Below, piece by piece: positions 8,839 to 16,590 of a stretch of DNA of 23,446 nucleotides. The stretch's first letter is position 1. The number at the start of each line of letters is the position of its first letter. The position numbers were made by a program, and so were the translations under genes. The stretch is from Halovenus sp. (lineage in GTDB: Archaea; Halobacteriota; Halobacteria; Halobacteriales; Haloarculaceae), in contig PUNZ01000148.1 in the NCBI GenBank assembly GCA_003551945.1, positions 1-23,446 of the forward strand, given 5' to 3'. The notes under the pieces were generated by a model, which did not search any database, was not told the origin of the DNA, and worked only from the letters and a program-made list of their open reading frames with translations.

Positions 8839-8985
8839 GTGCAAGTCGAATTTGAATGCATTATTTGCAGTAAATCAGCAGTTGCGACAGTCGATGAGAA
8901 CGACGTACAGTCGGATGGTGAGCCGCTCCGAACGTTGCGCGAGTGTCCGAACTGCAACATTGAGACGATCTGGTTGGAGCGGTAA
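8839..8985 (+). CDS. small zinc-ribbon protein
   Basis: The 48-residue product from the GTG at 8839 begins MQVEFECIIC and has two CxxC knuckles, CIIC and CPNC, about 30 residues apart, the layout of a single zinc ribbon; the middle is acidic and it ends IETIWLER. Small two-CxxC proteins are numerous in haloarchaea and mostly uncharacterised; I do not recognise a specific function. The frame is also open from a TTG at 8797, but the added residues (FLGGFTEDGG and so on) look non-coding, and an A/T-rich stretch at 8793-8806 is a plausible promoter about 33-45 nt before the GTG. After the TAA the same frame continues with further cysteine pairs (separate entry). It follows the Bat-type gene by 66 nt on the same strand. 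Confidence 0.7.
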   Translation: MQVEFECIICSKSAVATVDENDVQSDGEPLRTLRECPNCNIETIWLER

Positions 8986-9108
8986 TACAGCCAGTGTGCC
9001 CACTACGACTGTCGCCACCGAACGGCGATATCGGGATACTACTAAGTGAATCGGCAGTGCACAGCGTTCAACTGTGAACAGCAGGTGTCAGACGCAGGCT
9101 ATTCGTGT
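8986..9108 (+). pseudogene. possible decayed cysteine-rich extension of the zinc-ribbon gene
   Basis: Read in the frame of the zinc-ribbon gene, the DNA after its TAA encodes YSQCAHYDCRHRTAISGYY, a second TAA (9043-9045), then VNRQCTAFNCEQQVSDAGYS followed by another Cys. The two pieces share the pattern QC-x2-[YF]-[DN]-C, 63 nt (21 codons) apart, as a repeated zinc-finger unit would. No start codon precedes the first piece, and the second runs into the end of the opposite-strand permease gene. This may be the remains of a longer zinc-finger protein cut by two stop codons, or a coincidence. Confidence 0.35.
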
Positions 9109-10532
9109 GCATCAAGCCCTTTCATCCGCTTTTTGAGGTCCTCGTCATCACCCGCGAATGTCTGGAGGCGAACTCGATAGACCACATACGAAAGCACCAT
9201 CCAGACAATCACGAGGACGAACGCCGTTGGCTGGCTGACAGCAACCAGTAACATGAACACCACCGAGACAACGCTGTTCCCGACAGCGACCACTTTCAAC
9301 ACCGGAAGTGGGAGTTTATAAAACGAATGTTCATACCGCTTCGGGAAGATTTTTGGAAGTCGCCACAGCCCGACACCGAGGAACGTGAACACGACGAAAA
9401 TCCCCGTCACGACGACGACGACCAACCAATCGAGAGCATTGACCGCGAAGATGCCATCAAGGTAGATAGCAAGCGGTGCAACAGCGAGCGGTGGAATTCC
9501 AAGCGCAATGATTGCACGGTGTGGCGTACCGAACCGACCGTGAATCTTTGCCAGTGTGCTCGGAAGCACGTCATCGCGTGCAGCGCGCATAATCGTCCGT
9601 GAGTAGGACGTAAACAGCGTGTTAATCGTCGTCGCTGCGCCGATAAGTGCGGCAATCGCAACGACGACCCCCGTTCCGGTTGGTGCAACTTCAGCAAGGA
9701 CAGTTGCTAACCCGCCGCCGGTTTCGACCACCGCTGGGGCATCCTCCCAGGCTAATATCCCGACAAGGACGAAGACAACGGAGAGCGTGATAAGCGTCAC
9801 AATCGACATTCCGATTGCGAGCACGCGCGGGATGTTTTTGATTGGGTTATCCAGTTCTTCGCCGATTTCGACGATAATGGTGAATCCCTGAAACGGGATA
9901 TAAAGCGTTACAACCGCGATGAGAAACGGTGCGTATCCGTCAGCAAACGGTGCACCCTCGCCCTCAGTTGGGAACAACGGCGTGTAGTTGTCCGTCTCGA
10001 TAAGCGGGAGGCCAGTCGTGACGAACATCAACAGCCCGGTTACCAGGATACCGACCATGAGCAGTTGAATGGCGACGACAAACTGAACGCCGACATAGTT
10101 CAACAGCAAAAAGGCCAGCAGTAACCCCCACACAACCGCAAGCGTGGGGAGGTCAGGAACAGTACCGAACTCGTTTGCAAAAAATTGCATATACTCCGCG
10201 AACCCGAGCGCAGCAAACAGCAGGTACGCCCAGATTGCGAGTACCGGAACGGTTACCCCTAACATGCCGAAAAACGGCCCGACAAGCCGTGACGAATAGA
10301 CATACGCCCCGCCAGCGACTGGAATTGCCCCCCCTAACTGAAGCAATGCCAGCACCGCGAGAATCATCGGAATGACCGAGAGCAGTATCGCTATGGTGAT
10401 ACTCGGCCCCGCTTCCGCCATCATTTGTGTCGGCACGATGAAAAATGACATGCCGATAGACGTTCCAACTAGCAGGCCGACTGCCCCCCACAGTCCGACC
10501 CGCTCTGTTATGAGCTTATAGTCAGTGGACAT
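9099..10532 (-). CDS. APC-superfamily amino-acid permease
   Basis: This is a 477-residue integral membrane protein with about twelve hydrophobic helices and the APC pattern: ERVGLWGAVGLLVGTSIGMSF near the N-terminus with a helix-1 glycine motif, the loop VAGGAYVYSSRLVGPFFGM after helix 2, and VEIGEELDNPIKNIPRVL after helix 6. It likely exchanges or imports amino acids or related amines; the substrate cannot be told. Unlike the permease at 3782-6133 it has only a short charged tail and no UspA domain. The ATG at 10532 (MSTDYKLITERVGL) is chosen over an upstream ATG at 10553 because a TTTAAG box at 10567-10572 then gives a short leader and the protein starts close to helix 1. It is divergent from the sdh operon, with 223 nt between them. 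Confidence 0.85.
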   Translation of the reverse strand: MSTDYKLITERVGLWGAVGLLVGTSIGMSFFIVPTQMMAEAGPSITIAILLSVIPMILAVLALLQLGGAIPVAGGAYVYSSRLVGPFFGMLGVTVPVLAIWAYLLFAALGFAEYMQFFANEFGTVPDLPTLAVVWGLLLAFLLLNYVGVQFVVAIQLLMVGILVTGLLMFVTTGLPLIETDNYTPLFPTEGEGAPFADGYAPFLIAVVTLYIPFQGFTIIVEIGEELDNPIKNIPRVLAIGMSIVTLITLSVVFVLVGILAWEDAPAVVETGGGLATVLAEVAPTGTGVVVAIAALIGAATTINTLFTSYSRTIMRAARDDVLPSTLAKIHGRFGTPHRAIIALGIPPLAVAPLAIYLDGIFAVNALDWLVVVVVTGIFVVFTFLGVGLWRLPKIFPKRYEHSFYKLPLPVLKVVAVGNSVVSVVFMLLVAVSQPTAFVLVIVWMVLSYVVYRVRLQTFAGDDEDLKKRMKGLDAHE

Positions 10533-10724
10533 AATCCCCCGTGAATAGTACACCTATTGCCAGGTCTTTAAGCTTTCAGCATTGAGTTGACATCACCAAA
10601 TGACACGATACACCGACAAGTTTGTCTCACAGTTGCACAATATCCCCATTCTGAGACGGATATCCACCGGAAACGGGTGAGTGAAGCAGAACCAAGCGGG
10701 GTACTCTCACACGCGTGTAGTAAC

Positions 10725-10730
10725 TACTAT
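10725..10730 (+). promoter_or_regulatory. TATA-like box of the sdh operon
   Basis: TACTAT lies 26-31 nt before the sdhC ATG at 10756, consistent with a leaderless start for the whole operon. The rest of the 223-nt gap between the divergent permease and sdhC shows no other recognisable element. Confidence 0.35.
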
Positions 10731-10755
10731 CTGCTTGCATTCCTACGCTTCAACT

Positions 10756-11178
10756 ATGAGCCAATCCTACGACCGGGGTACCGTTGAAAGCTTCGGCCGC
10801 TGGCGGGAATTCTCTGCCGGGATGTGGGCATGGATATTCCACAAACTCACCGGCTGGATTCTCGTTGGCTACCTCTTTACGCACATCGCAGTACTGAGTA
10901 CCGCTATTGGCGTTGACCCGGGAAGCGCCGCTGTCGCGGACGGGACTGATTTTTACACCTCAACCCTCCAAGGGCTTGAAGAGCTGTTGATTGTCCGGTT
11001 CCTCGAAGTCGGGCTGTTGGCTGTTGCCGTTTTTCACATTATGAACGGGATTCGCTTGCTCTTTGTCGACCTGGGTATCGGACTCACGTCGCAGGACAAG
11101 AGTTTTTACGCTTCACTCGTACTAACTGGTGCGATTACCGTGGCTAGCATTCCAACATTCCTCGCGGGGGTGCTCTAA
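10756..11178 (+). CDS. sdhC: succinate dehydrogenase cytochrome b subunit SdhC
   Basis: This is a membrane anchor subunit of complex II, which passes electrons from succinate oxidation to the quinone pool. The 140-residue protein has three hydrophobic helices. Family marks are FHKLTG (His29), FTHIA (His43) and VFHIMNGIR (His94, then N-G-x-R), the last being the typical heme/quinone-side motif of SdhC proteins. The ATG at 10756 starts MSQSYDRGTVESFGR; the frame is open from 10681, but that extension lacks coding character. It is the first gene of a tight sdhC-D-B-A operon, and its TAA is separated from the sdhD ATG by one base. Confidence 0.93.
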   Translation: MSQSYDRGTVESFGRWREFSAGMWAWIFHKLTGWILVGYLFTHIAVLSTAIGVDPGSAAVADGTDFYTSTLQGLEELLIVRFLEVGLLAVAVFHIMNGIRLLFVDLGIGLTSQDKSFYASLVLTGAITVASIPTFLAGVL

Positions 11179-11179
11179 C

Positions 11180-11545
11180 ATGGCTGAGCACTACTCCTCG
11201 TTCAACCGTGGAACGTGGCGCTGGTTCCTCCAGCGTGTGACCGCCGTGTTCCTTATCGGCGCGCTCGCGTTCCACTTCGTGATGTTGCACTTCGTCAACC
11301 ACGCGGCGAGCATCACGTTTGCCGGCACCGAAGCACGGATGGGTGGGATTTTGTATTTCACCCTGATGATGACGTTCCTCGTCACCGCGGCCTTCCATGG
11401 CATCAACGGTGTGTACAACGCCCTCGTTAACATGGGGCTCAAAGGAACGCAAAAGAAAGCTGTGGCCGCCATCCTTGTCGTGGCCGGGATTGCACTGATC
11501 GTTCAGGGAACGCGCGTTGCCATCGCAATGAGCCCGATGTTCTGA
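11180..11545 (+). CDS. sdhD: succinate dehydrogenase membrane subunit SdhD
   Basis: This is the second membrane anchor of complex II, pairing with SdhC to hold heme b and the quinone site. The 121-residue protein has three helices with histidines at 32, 37 and 41 (FHFVMLHFVNH) and at 73 (AFHGINGVYN); the H-x2-N-G motif resembles that of SdhC, suggesting a common origin of the two anchors. The ATG at 11180 begins MAEHYSSFNRGTWRW, one base after sdhC. An extension to 11129 would overlap sdhC and is rejected. The next gene, sdhB, starts 8 nt after the stop. Confidence 0.92.
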   Translation: MAEHYSSFNRGTWRWFLQRVTAVFLIGALAFHFVMLHFVNHAASITFAGTEARMGGILYFTLMMTFLVTAAFHGINGVYNALVNMGLKGTQKKAVAAILVVAGIALIVQGTRVAIAMSPMF

Positions 11546-11553
11546 GTATACAC

Positions 11554-12423
11554 ATGAGTACAAAAATCGAAGAAAAACCCGAAACGGAAACCGAAGCCGA
11601 CGAACAGACCTCGCCCGGCGAACAACGCCGCGAACTCAAACGCGAGCGCGCCGCCGAGCGTGAACAACAGATACAAGAAGAGCTCTCGGAGGCCGAAAAG
11701 ACAGTCGGTATCAAGGTCTTCCGATTTGACCCGGAAGTCGCCGACAAAGAGGAGCCGAGATTTGACTCCTTTACCGTCCCGTTTTTCCGTGGTATGTCGG
11801 TTCTCGATGCACTCGTGTATGCGCGTGACACCTACGACTCATCGCTCACCTTCCGCCACTCCTGTCGGCAGGCGGTCTGTGGCTCCGACGCGCTCTTTAT
11901 CAACGGTCGACAGCGCCTTGCCTGTAAAACACAGGTAAGTGACCTTGAATCACCAATTCGTATCGAACCGCTCCCACATCAGGATGTGGTCAAAGACCTC
12001 GTCGTGGATATGGAGCATTTCTATGAGCAGATGCACGCCGTCGAGCCGTATTTTGACCCCGACGAACTGCCGGATGGCGAGCTTGAAGAACAGCGACAAA
12101 CACCTGAAAACCGTGAGAAGGTCAAACTTTCGACGCGGTGTATCTGGTGTGGGGCCTGTATGTCCTCGTGTAACATCGCAGCCGGCGATAACGAGTATCT
12201 CGGGCCGGCAGCCATCAACAAGGCCTACCGGTTTGCAATGGACGAACGGGAAGGTGATGACCGCAAACAAGAGCGCCTCCGTATCGTCGAGCAGGAACAC
12301 GGCGTCTGGCGCTGTCAGACACAGTTCTCCTGTACGGAGGTCTGTCCAAAGGATATCCCGCTCACTGAACACATTCAGGAGCTGAAACGCGAAGCGATCA
12401 AAAGCAACCTCAAATTCTGGTAA
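11554..12423 (+). CDS. sdhB: succinate dehydrogenase iron-sulfur subunit SdhB
   Basis: SdhB wires electrons from the flavin in SdhA to the membrane quinone through three Fe-S clusters. In the 289-residue protein the [2Fe-2S] ligands are Cys104, Cys109, Asp112 and Cys124 (SCRQAVCGSD, then LAC); the Asp in the third position is also found in E. coli SdhB. C196-x2-C199-x2-C202-x3-C206 followed by C254, C260 and C264 (CQTQFSCTEVCPKDIPL) supplies the [4Fe-4S] and [3Fe-4S] clusters. The N-terminus has a highly charged, probably disordered extension of about 50 residues before the ferredoxin fold, more than in bacterial homologues. It lies 8 nt after sdhD, and its stop is 2 nt before the sdhA start. 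Confidence 0.97.
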   Translation: MSTKIEEKPETETEADEQTSPGEQRRELKRERAAEREQQIQEELSEAEKTVGIKVFRFDPEVADKEEPRFDSFTVPFFRGMSVLDALVYARDTYDSSLTFRHSCRQAVCGSDALFINGRQRLACKTQVSDLESPIRIEPLPHQDVVKDLVVDMEHFYEQMHAVEPYFDPDELPDGELEEQRQTPENREKVKLSTRCIWCGACMSSCNIAAGDNEYLGPAAINKAYRFAMDEREGDDRKQERLRIVEQEHGVWRCQTQFSCTEVCPKDIPLTEHIQELKREAIKSNLKFW

Positions 12424-12425
12424 CC

Positions 12426-14252
12426 ATGTACGAACACGATGTCATCGTGGTCGGCGCTGGCGGCGCTGGCCTCCGGGCGGCAATTGAAGCGCACGAAGAG
12501 GGGGCAGATGTTGCCCTCGTGACCAAACTCCACCCGGTGCGAAGCCACACCGGCGCAGCAGAGGGCGGCATTAACGCTGCACTCCACGAGAAAGACTCCT
12601 GGGACCTGCACGCTTACGACACCATGAAGGGGTCGGACTATCTGGGCGACGCACCAGCAATTGATGCGTTCGCAAAGGAGGCCCGACACGAAGTCATTCA
12701 ACTCGAACACTGGGGAATGCCCTTCTCGCGGGAAGAGGACGGCACCGTCTCCCAGCGACCATTCGGTGGGCTCTCATATCCACGAACCACCTACGCCGGC
12801 GCAGAAACCGGCCACCACCTGCTGCATACGATGTACGAGCAGGTCGTCAAACGCGGTATCGAGGTCTACGACGAATGGTTCGTGACTCGACTGGCCGTCA
12901 CGAACGAGCCAAATCCCGCCGACCGAACCTGTCACGGCTGTGTCGCCTACGAGATTGCGACCGGCGAAGTCTCCGGGTTTTACGCACGGCAGGGCGTCAT
13001 TCTCGCAACCGGTGGAACCGGACAGGCGTTCGACCACACAACGAACGCAATCGCCTGTACCGGCGACGGACAGGCAATGGCCTACCGTGCCGGTGCACCG
13101 ATGGAGGATATGGAGTTCGTGCAGTTCCACCCAACGACGCTGCCATCGACAGGCGTCCTCATCTCCGAGGGTGTCCGTGGTGAAGGTGGTATCCTGTACA
13201 ACGACAACGAAGAGCGATTGATGTTCGAGTACGGCTACGCGAACAACTCCGGAGAACTCGCCTCGCGTGACGTTGTTTCGCGGGCGGAGCTCACGGAGGT
13301 CAACGAAGGGCGCGGTATCGAAGACGAGTACGTCCACCTCGATATGCGCCACCTCGGTGAAGAACGTATCATCGACCGCCTCGAAAACATCCTGCACCTT
13401 GCGGAGGACTTCGAAGGCGTCGACGGCCTCGACGAGCCGATGCCGGTCAAACCCGGTCAACATTATCAGATGGGCGGAACCGAAGTCGATGAGTACGGCC
13501 ACAGCTGTGTTGATGGCCTCTATGCTGTCGGTGAGTGTGCCTGTTACAGCCTCCACGGTGCAAACCGCCTCGGCGGAAACGCACTCCCAGAGCTGCTTGT
13601 CTTCGGTGCACGCGCTGGTCGACATGCTGCCGGTGCTGTTGAAGAAGAGCCTGAAATCCCAACCGGGCCGGGCGCAAAGTCCGATGACTGGGACGAGGAG
13701 TCACCGGCTGAACTGGGAGCCGTTGACGCGAGCGACCCAGTCGCCGCAGATGGCGGAGCTGTTGCCACGCCACAGGAAGTGCTCGAACAGGCAGTCGAAA
13801 CCGAGCGCGAACGCGTTGAAACCCTGATGGAGCGCGACGGTATCAACCACGCCGATGTTCGAGCGAAGGTCCAGAAGACGATGACCGAGAACGTCAACGT
13901 GTTCCGCGAGGAGTCCAACCTGAAACAGGCACTCAAGGATATCCGCGAGGCGCGCGAGGAGTATCAAAACGTTGCCGTCGCGGACCCATCACGAACGTAC
14001 AACACGGACCTCGTTCACACCATCGAAACCCGAAACGTCATCGACGTTGCCGAATCAATTGCACTCGGTGCACTGGCTCGCAAGGAGTTCCGTGGCGCTC
14101 ACTGGCGCAAACAGTATCAGGAGCGACGCGACGACGAGTACCTCAAGCACACGCTGTATGCCTGGAACGGTGGCAACCCGGAACTCTACTATAAGCCGGT
14201 GATTCTCGAAGGCCACGAAAAGAAATACGAACCGAAGATTCGGTCGTACTAA
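12426..14252 (+). CDS. sdhA: succinate dehydrogenase flavoprotein subunit SdhA
   Basis: This is the catalytic subunit of complex II: it oxidises succinate to fumarate in the TCA cycle and faces the cytoplasm. The 608-residue protein has the FAD dinucleotide fold VGAGGAG (9-15), the flavin-linking His41 in RSHTGAAEGG, the substrate-site residues His235 (FHPT), Arg281 (ASRDVVSR), His346 (HYQMGG) and Arg381 (GANRLGGNAL), and the loop GVRGEGG (249-255). A linker of about 60 residues rich in D, E, A and G (about 405-460) separates the capping/FAD part from the C-terminal helical domain, a typical acidic haloarchaeal insertion. No intein or frameshift is present. It is the last gene of sdhC-D-B-A; a hairpin terminator overlaps its stop codon. 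Confidence 0.97.
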   Translation: MYEHDVIVVGAGGAGLRAAIEAHEEGADVALVTKLHPVRSHTGAAEGGINAALHEKDSWDLHAYDTMKGSDYLGDAPAIDAFAKEARHEVIQLEHWGMPFSREEDGTVSQRPFGGLSYPRTTYAGAETGHHLLHTMYEQVVKRGIEVYDEWFVTRLAVTNEPNPADRTCHGCVAYEIATGEVSGFYARQGVILATGGTGQAFDHTTNAIACTGDGQAMAYRAGAPMEDMEFVQFHPTTLPSTGVLISEGVRGEGGILYNDNEERLMFEYGYANNSGELASRDVVSRAELTEVNEGRGIEDEYVHLDMRHLGEERIIDRLENILHLAEDFEGVDGLDEPMPVKPGQHYQMGGTEVDEYGHSCVDGLYAVGECACYSLHGANRLGGNALPELLVFGARAGRHAAGAVEEEPEIPTGPGAKSDDWDEESPAELGAVDASDPVAADGGAVATPQEVLEQAVETERERVETLMERDGINHADVRAKVQKTMTENVNVFREESNLKQALKDIREAREEYQNVAVADPSRTYNTDLVHTIETRNVIDVAESIALGALARKEFRGAHWRKQYQERRDDEYLKHTLYAWNGGNPELYYKPVILEGHEKKYEPKIRSY

Positions 14253-14275
14253 CGGAGAGTACGACGACATTTTTT
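14243..14275 (+). terminator. hairpin plus T-tract terminator of the sdh operon
   Basis: GTCGTACT (14243-14250) and AGTACGAC (14258-14265) form a perfect 8-bp stem with a 7-nt loop, overlapping the last codons and stop of sdhA. Six T residues follow at 14270-14275. T-tracts are the main archaeal termination signal; a stem in front of one is less usual there. Confidence 0.7.
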
Positions 14276-14404
14276 ATCGGTAATAACCCCTTACCAGCCG
14301 CAGGTCCCAGCAGAACCGAGAGTGTCAAGTAAGCCGAAAAGACCACCCACACAGGTCGAAAGCGTTAATGGTGTTCTGTTAGTATTATCCTATATACAAC
14401 CCAT

Positions 14405-16585
14405 ATGAGCGCGAGTAACCGAGCTGTCGGGCAAGCAAAACGAGGTATCTCTCTACAGTTGGTTCTTCTTACTGTTCTGAGTGCGTTCCTCGTTATCAGT
14501 CTATTCGGCCTTCCTGGAGTTGGCGTCGTGACAGCGAATACGACAGACAGTGGCACAGCTGAGGGAGAGCCGGGCCTGGATGCGATATTTGACGATGACG
14601 AAATCGAGTTGGGAACTGAAGATACCGTTGAGGTAGAGGTATCAAACGATGACGGTGAGATTGGGCTGACATTTGGGGATGACCCACCGCAGCAGGTTGA
14701 AGAGCGCCTCTTGCGGGCAGAGAGTACCCGAGTCGAGTTAACTAACGCCCCTGACGGCGTTGAAATCCGAACGAGTAGTCAGCGAATTGGCAACTTGGAC
14801 GACGGAGAAAGCGAAACAATTCCGTTCCAGATATATGTTGACGAAGATGAGTTTGACCCTGGAGAAGAGTTCAACCTCCGTATCGAAGTAAGTTATACCG
14901 ACGTTGAGCGAGTCAGTTACACCACGAACGCGGACGGTAATGTTATCGGTATTAGCAACGACCGAGAAAGCGACGAAACGGACAGATTCACTGAGACAGT
15001 CTTCATCGACGACGAAGTCCGATTCGACGTGATTGATACCGACTCCGATGTACAGGTTGACGACAGCGGCGAGTGGACGGTCGTGATGAACAACACCGGA
15101 AGCGAGAACGCGACGGATGTTGTTGTGACCGCAGAATCAGGCGATACCGAGGTCTTTTTCGGCTCTGATTCGCCAACGGCGAGCCGTTCTATCGATAGCT
15201 GGGAAGCCGGCGAGACAAAAGAGGTGACCTTCCGCGCCGGAACAACTGATGAGGCGCTCATCGAGCCCTATCCAATTGGCGTGACCGTTGAGTACGATGA
15301 CGAAGATGGTGACCGGCAGGTAGAAGACGACGCAGAAACTGGGCAAGCAACGTTAGAGCCAACGGACCGCCAACGATACACCGTAGATGACGTCTCTCAC
15401 GAGGTGCAGATTGGTGACGACGGACTGATGGCAGTCAACGTGACCAACCACGGCCCACAGGCGGTGACAGATGCCGTCGTAGAACTGAGTGCCGGTGACG
15501 GTGATATTGCGTTTGGCTCAGCAAGCGAGGAGACCGGTTCGACGGGAGCGAACGAACTCGGTGTCAACCTTGATGGGTTCGATGATGATATTCAGACAGC
15601 CTCGCCCTCCTCAGCAGCGTACGTCGGTGAGTGGGAAGCCGGCGAAACTGTGACCCTGGTGTATCAGACAACGGTGGATGAGGATGCTGTCGAACGAGAG
15701 TATCCGCTTGAAGCTACCATCACCGCGCTTGATGCAAACGATAACGAACTTCAAGGCCGTGATCGTGAGTTTGGTTTCCAACCACTTGCTGAACAGAGCT
15801 TTAGTATTGAGAATGCCGAAACCTCCCTTCGGGTTGGCGAAGACGGTAACGTCATCGGCTCGGTGACAAACGACGGCGAGTACGCCGCAGAAAATGTCGT
15901 CGTCCAGCTTGCATCTGAGCCATCCAACGTCCTGCCACGGAATCAGGAGTACGCCATCGGTACGCTCGAACCCGGTGAGACAGCGGAGTTTGATTTCAGA
16001 CTCGGCATCACAGAGGAAGCAGAGGCCGGCCCACAGATGATTGAGTTCGAAACCCGATACCGGTCCGATGGCGATATCCGTGTCGATGGTTCACAGGATA
16101 TCATGGTCGATGTCGGACCGGACCGTGACTCCTTTTCGGTCGATGTGGTTGATGCCTCATTCGAACCCGGCGAATCAGACATCATCGAAGTTGACCTAAA
16201 AAATAATCGTGATGAGCCAGTCACCGACGTTCGGGCAAAGGTGTTCCCTGATGCGCCAATTTCGAGCGATGATGACGAGTCGTTCGTAACCGAAATCGGA
16301 CCCGGTGAGACGGAGACCGTCATTTTCGACGTTGGCGTTGATAGTGGCGTTGCCCCACAGGACTACCCACTGTCTCTTGATATCCGCTATGACGATGAGC
16401 GAGGCGATTCACAGCTTTCAGGGACCTATCAGCTACCGATAACGGTGACCGAAACAAGCGAGAGCGGTCTACCACTCTGGCTCATCGGCGGTGGGTTCAT
16501 CGCCATTGGCGGGGCGCTTTTCGTCTTCCGTGACCGCGTGGAGACGGGATGGAACGCAGTACGTAACCGACTCGGTGGCAACTGA
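14405..16585 (+). CDS. cell-surface protein with Ig-like repeats (COG1361 type), partner of an RND exporter
   Basis: This 726-residue, very acidic protein has an N-terminal hydrophobic segment (about 17-44, LQLVLLTVLSAFLVISLFG) acting as signal or anchor, and a C-terminal helix (PLWLIGGGFIAIGGALFVF) followed by a short basic tail, so the bulk faces outside. Between them are a shorter N-terminal beta module and four repeats of about 100 residues, recognisable by phrases such as VTNxG, the hinge E-A/P-G-E-T and a final YPxxxxxxYDD strand. They resemble the CARDB/NPCBM-like modules of S-layer-related COG1361 proteins. No lipobox Cys is seen. The gene ends 5 nt before an RND/MMPL exporter gene, so the two are almost certainly co-transcribed; a role as extracellular adaptor of that exporter is an inference. 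A/T-rich boxes at 14379-14396 precede the ATG. Confidence 0.82.
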   Translation: MSASNRAVGQAKRGISLQLVLLTVLSAFLVISLFGLPGVGVVTANTTDSGTAEGEPGLDAIFDDDEIELGTEDTVEVEVSNDDGEIGLTFGDDPPQQVEERLLRAESTRVELTNAPDGVEIRTSSQRIGNLDDGESETIPFQIYVDEDEFDPGEEFNLRIEVSYTDVERVSYTTNADGNVIGISNDRESDETDRFTETVFIDDEVRFDVIDTDSDVQVDDSGEWTVVMNNTGSENATDVVVTAESGDTEVFFGSDSPTASRSIDSWEAGETKEVTFRAGTTDEALIEPYPIGVTVEYDDEDGDRQVEDDAETGQATLEPTDRQRYTVDDVSHEVQIGDDGLMAVNVTNHGPQAVTDAVVELSAGDGDIAFGSASEETGSTGANELGVNLDGFDDDIQTASPSSAAYVGEWEAGETVTLVYQTTVDEDAVEREYPLEATITALDANDNELQGRDREFGFQPLAEQSFSIENAETSLRVGEDGNVIGSVTNDGEYAAENVVVQLASEPSNVLPRNQEYAIGTLEPGETAEFDFRLGITEEAEAGPQMIEFETRYRSDGDIRVDGSQDIMVDVGPDRDSFSVDVVDASFEPGESDIIEVDLKNNRDEPVTDVRAKVFPDAPISSDDDESFVTEIGPGETETVIFDVGVDSGVAPQDYPLSLDIRYDDERGDSQLSGTYQLPITVTETSESGLPLWLIGGGFIAIGGALFVFRDRVETGWNAVRNRLGGN

Positions 16586-16590
16586 CGACT

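Noticed and set aside
8983..9045. Stop-codon readthrough or pyrrolysine insertion in the zinc-ribbon gene
   Set aside because: Both stops are TAA, not the TAG used for pyrrolysine, and no readthrough signal is visible; decay is simpler.
10587..10787. 66-codon plus-strand frame before sdhC
   Set aside because: It overlaps the sdhC promoter and start, and its translation has no recognisable features.
12774..13625. 283-codon minus-strand frame inside sdhA
   Set aside because: Antisense shadow of a well-supported gene; no family resemblance and no promoter.
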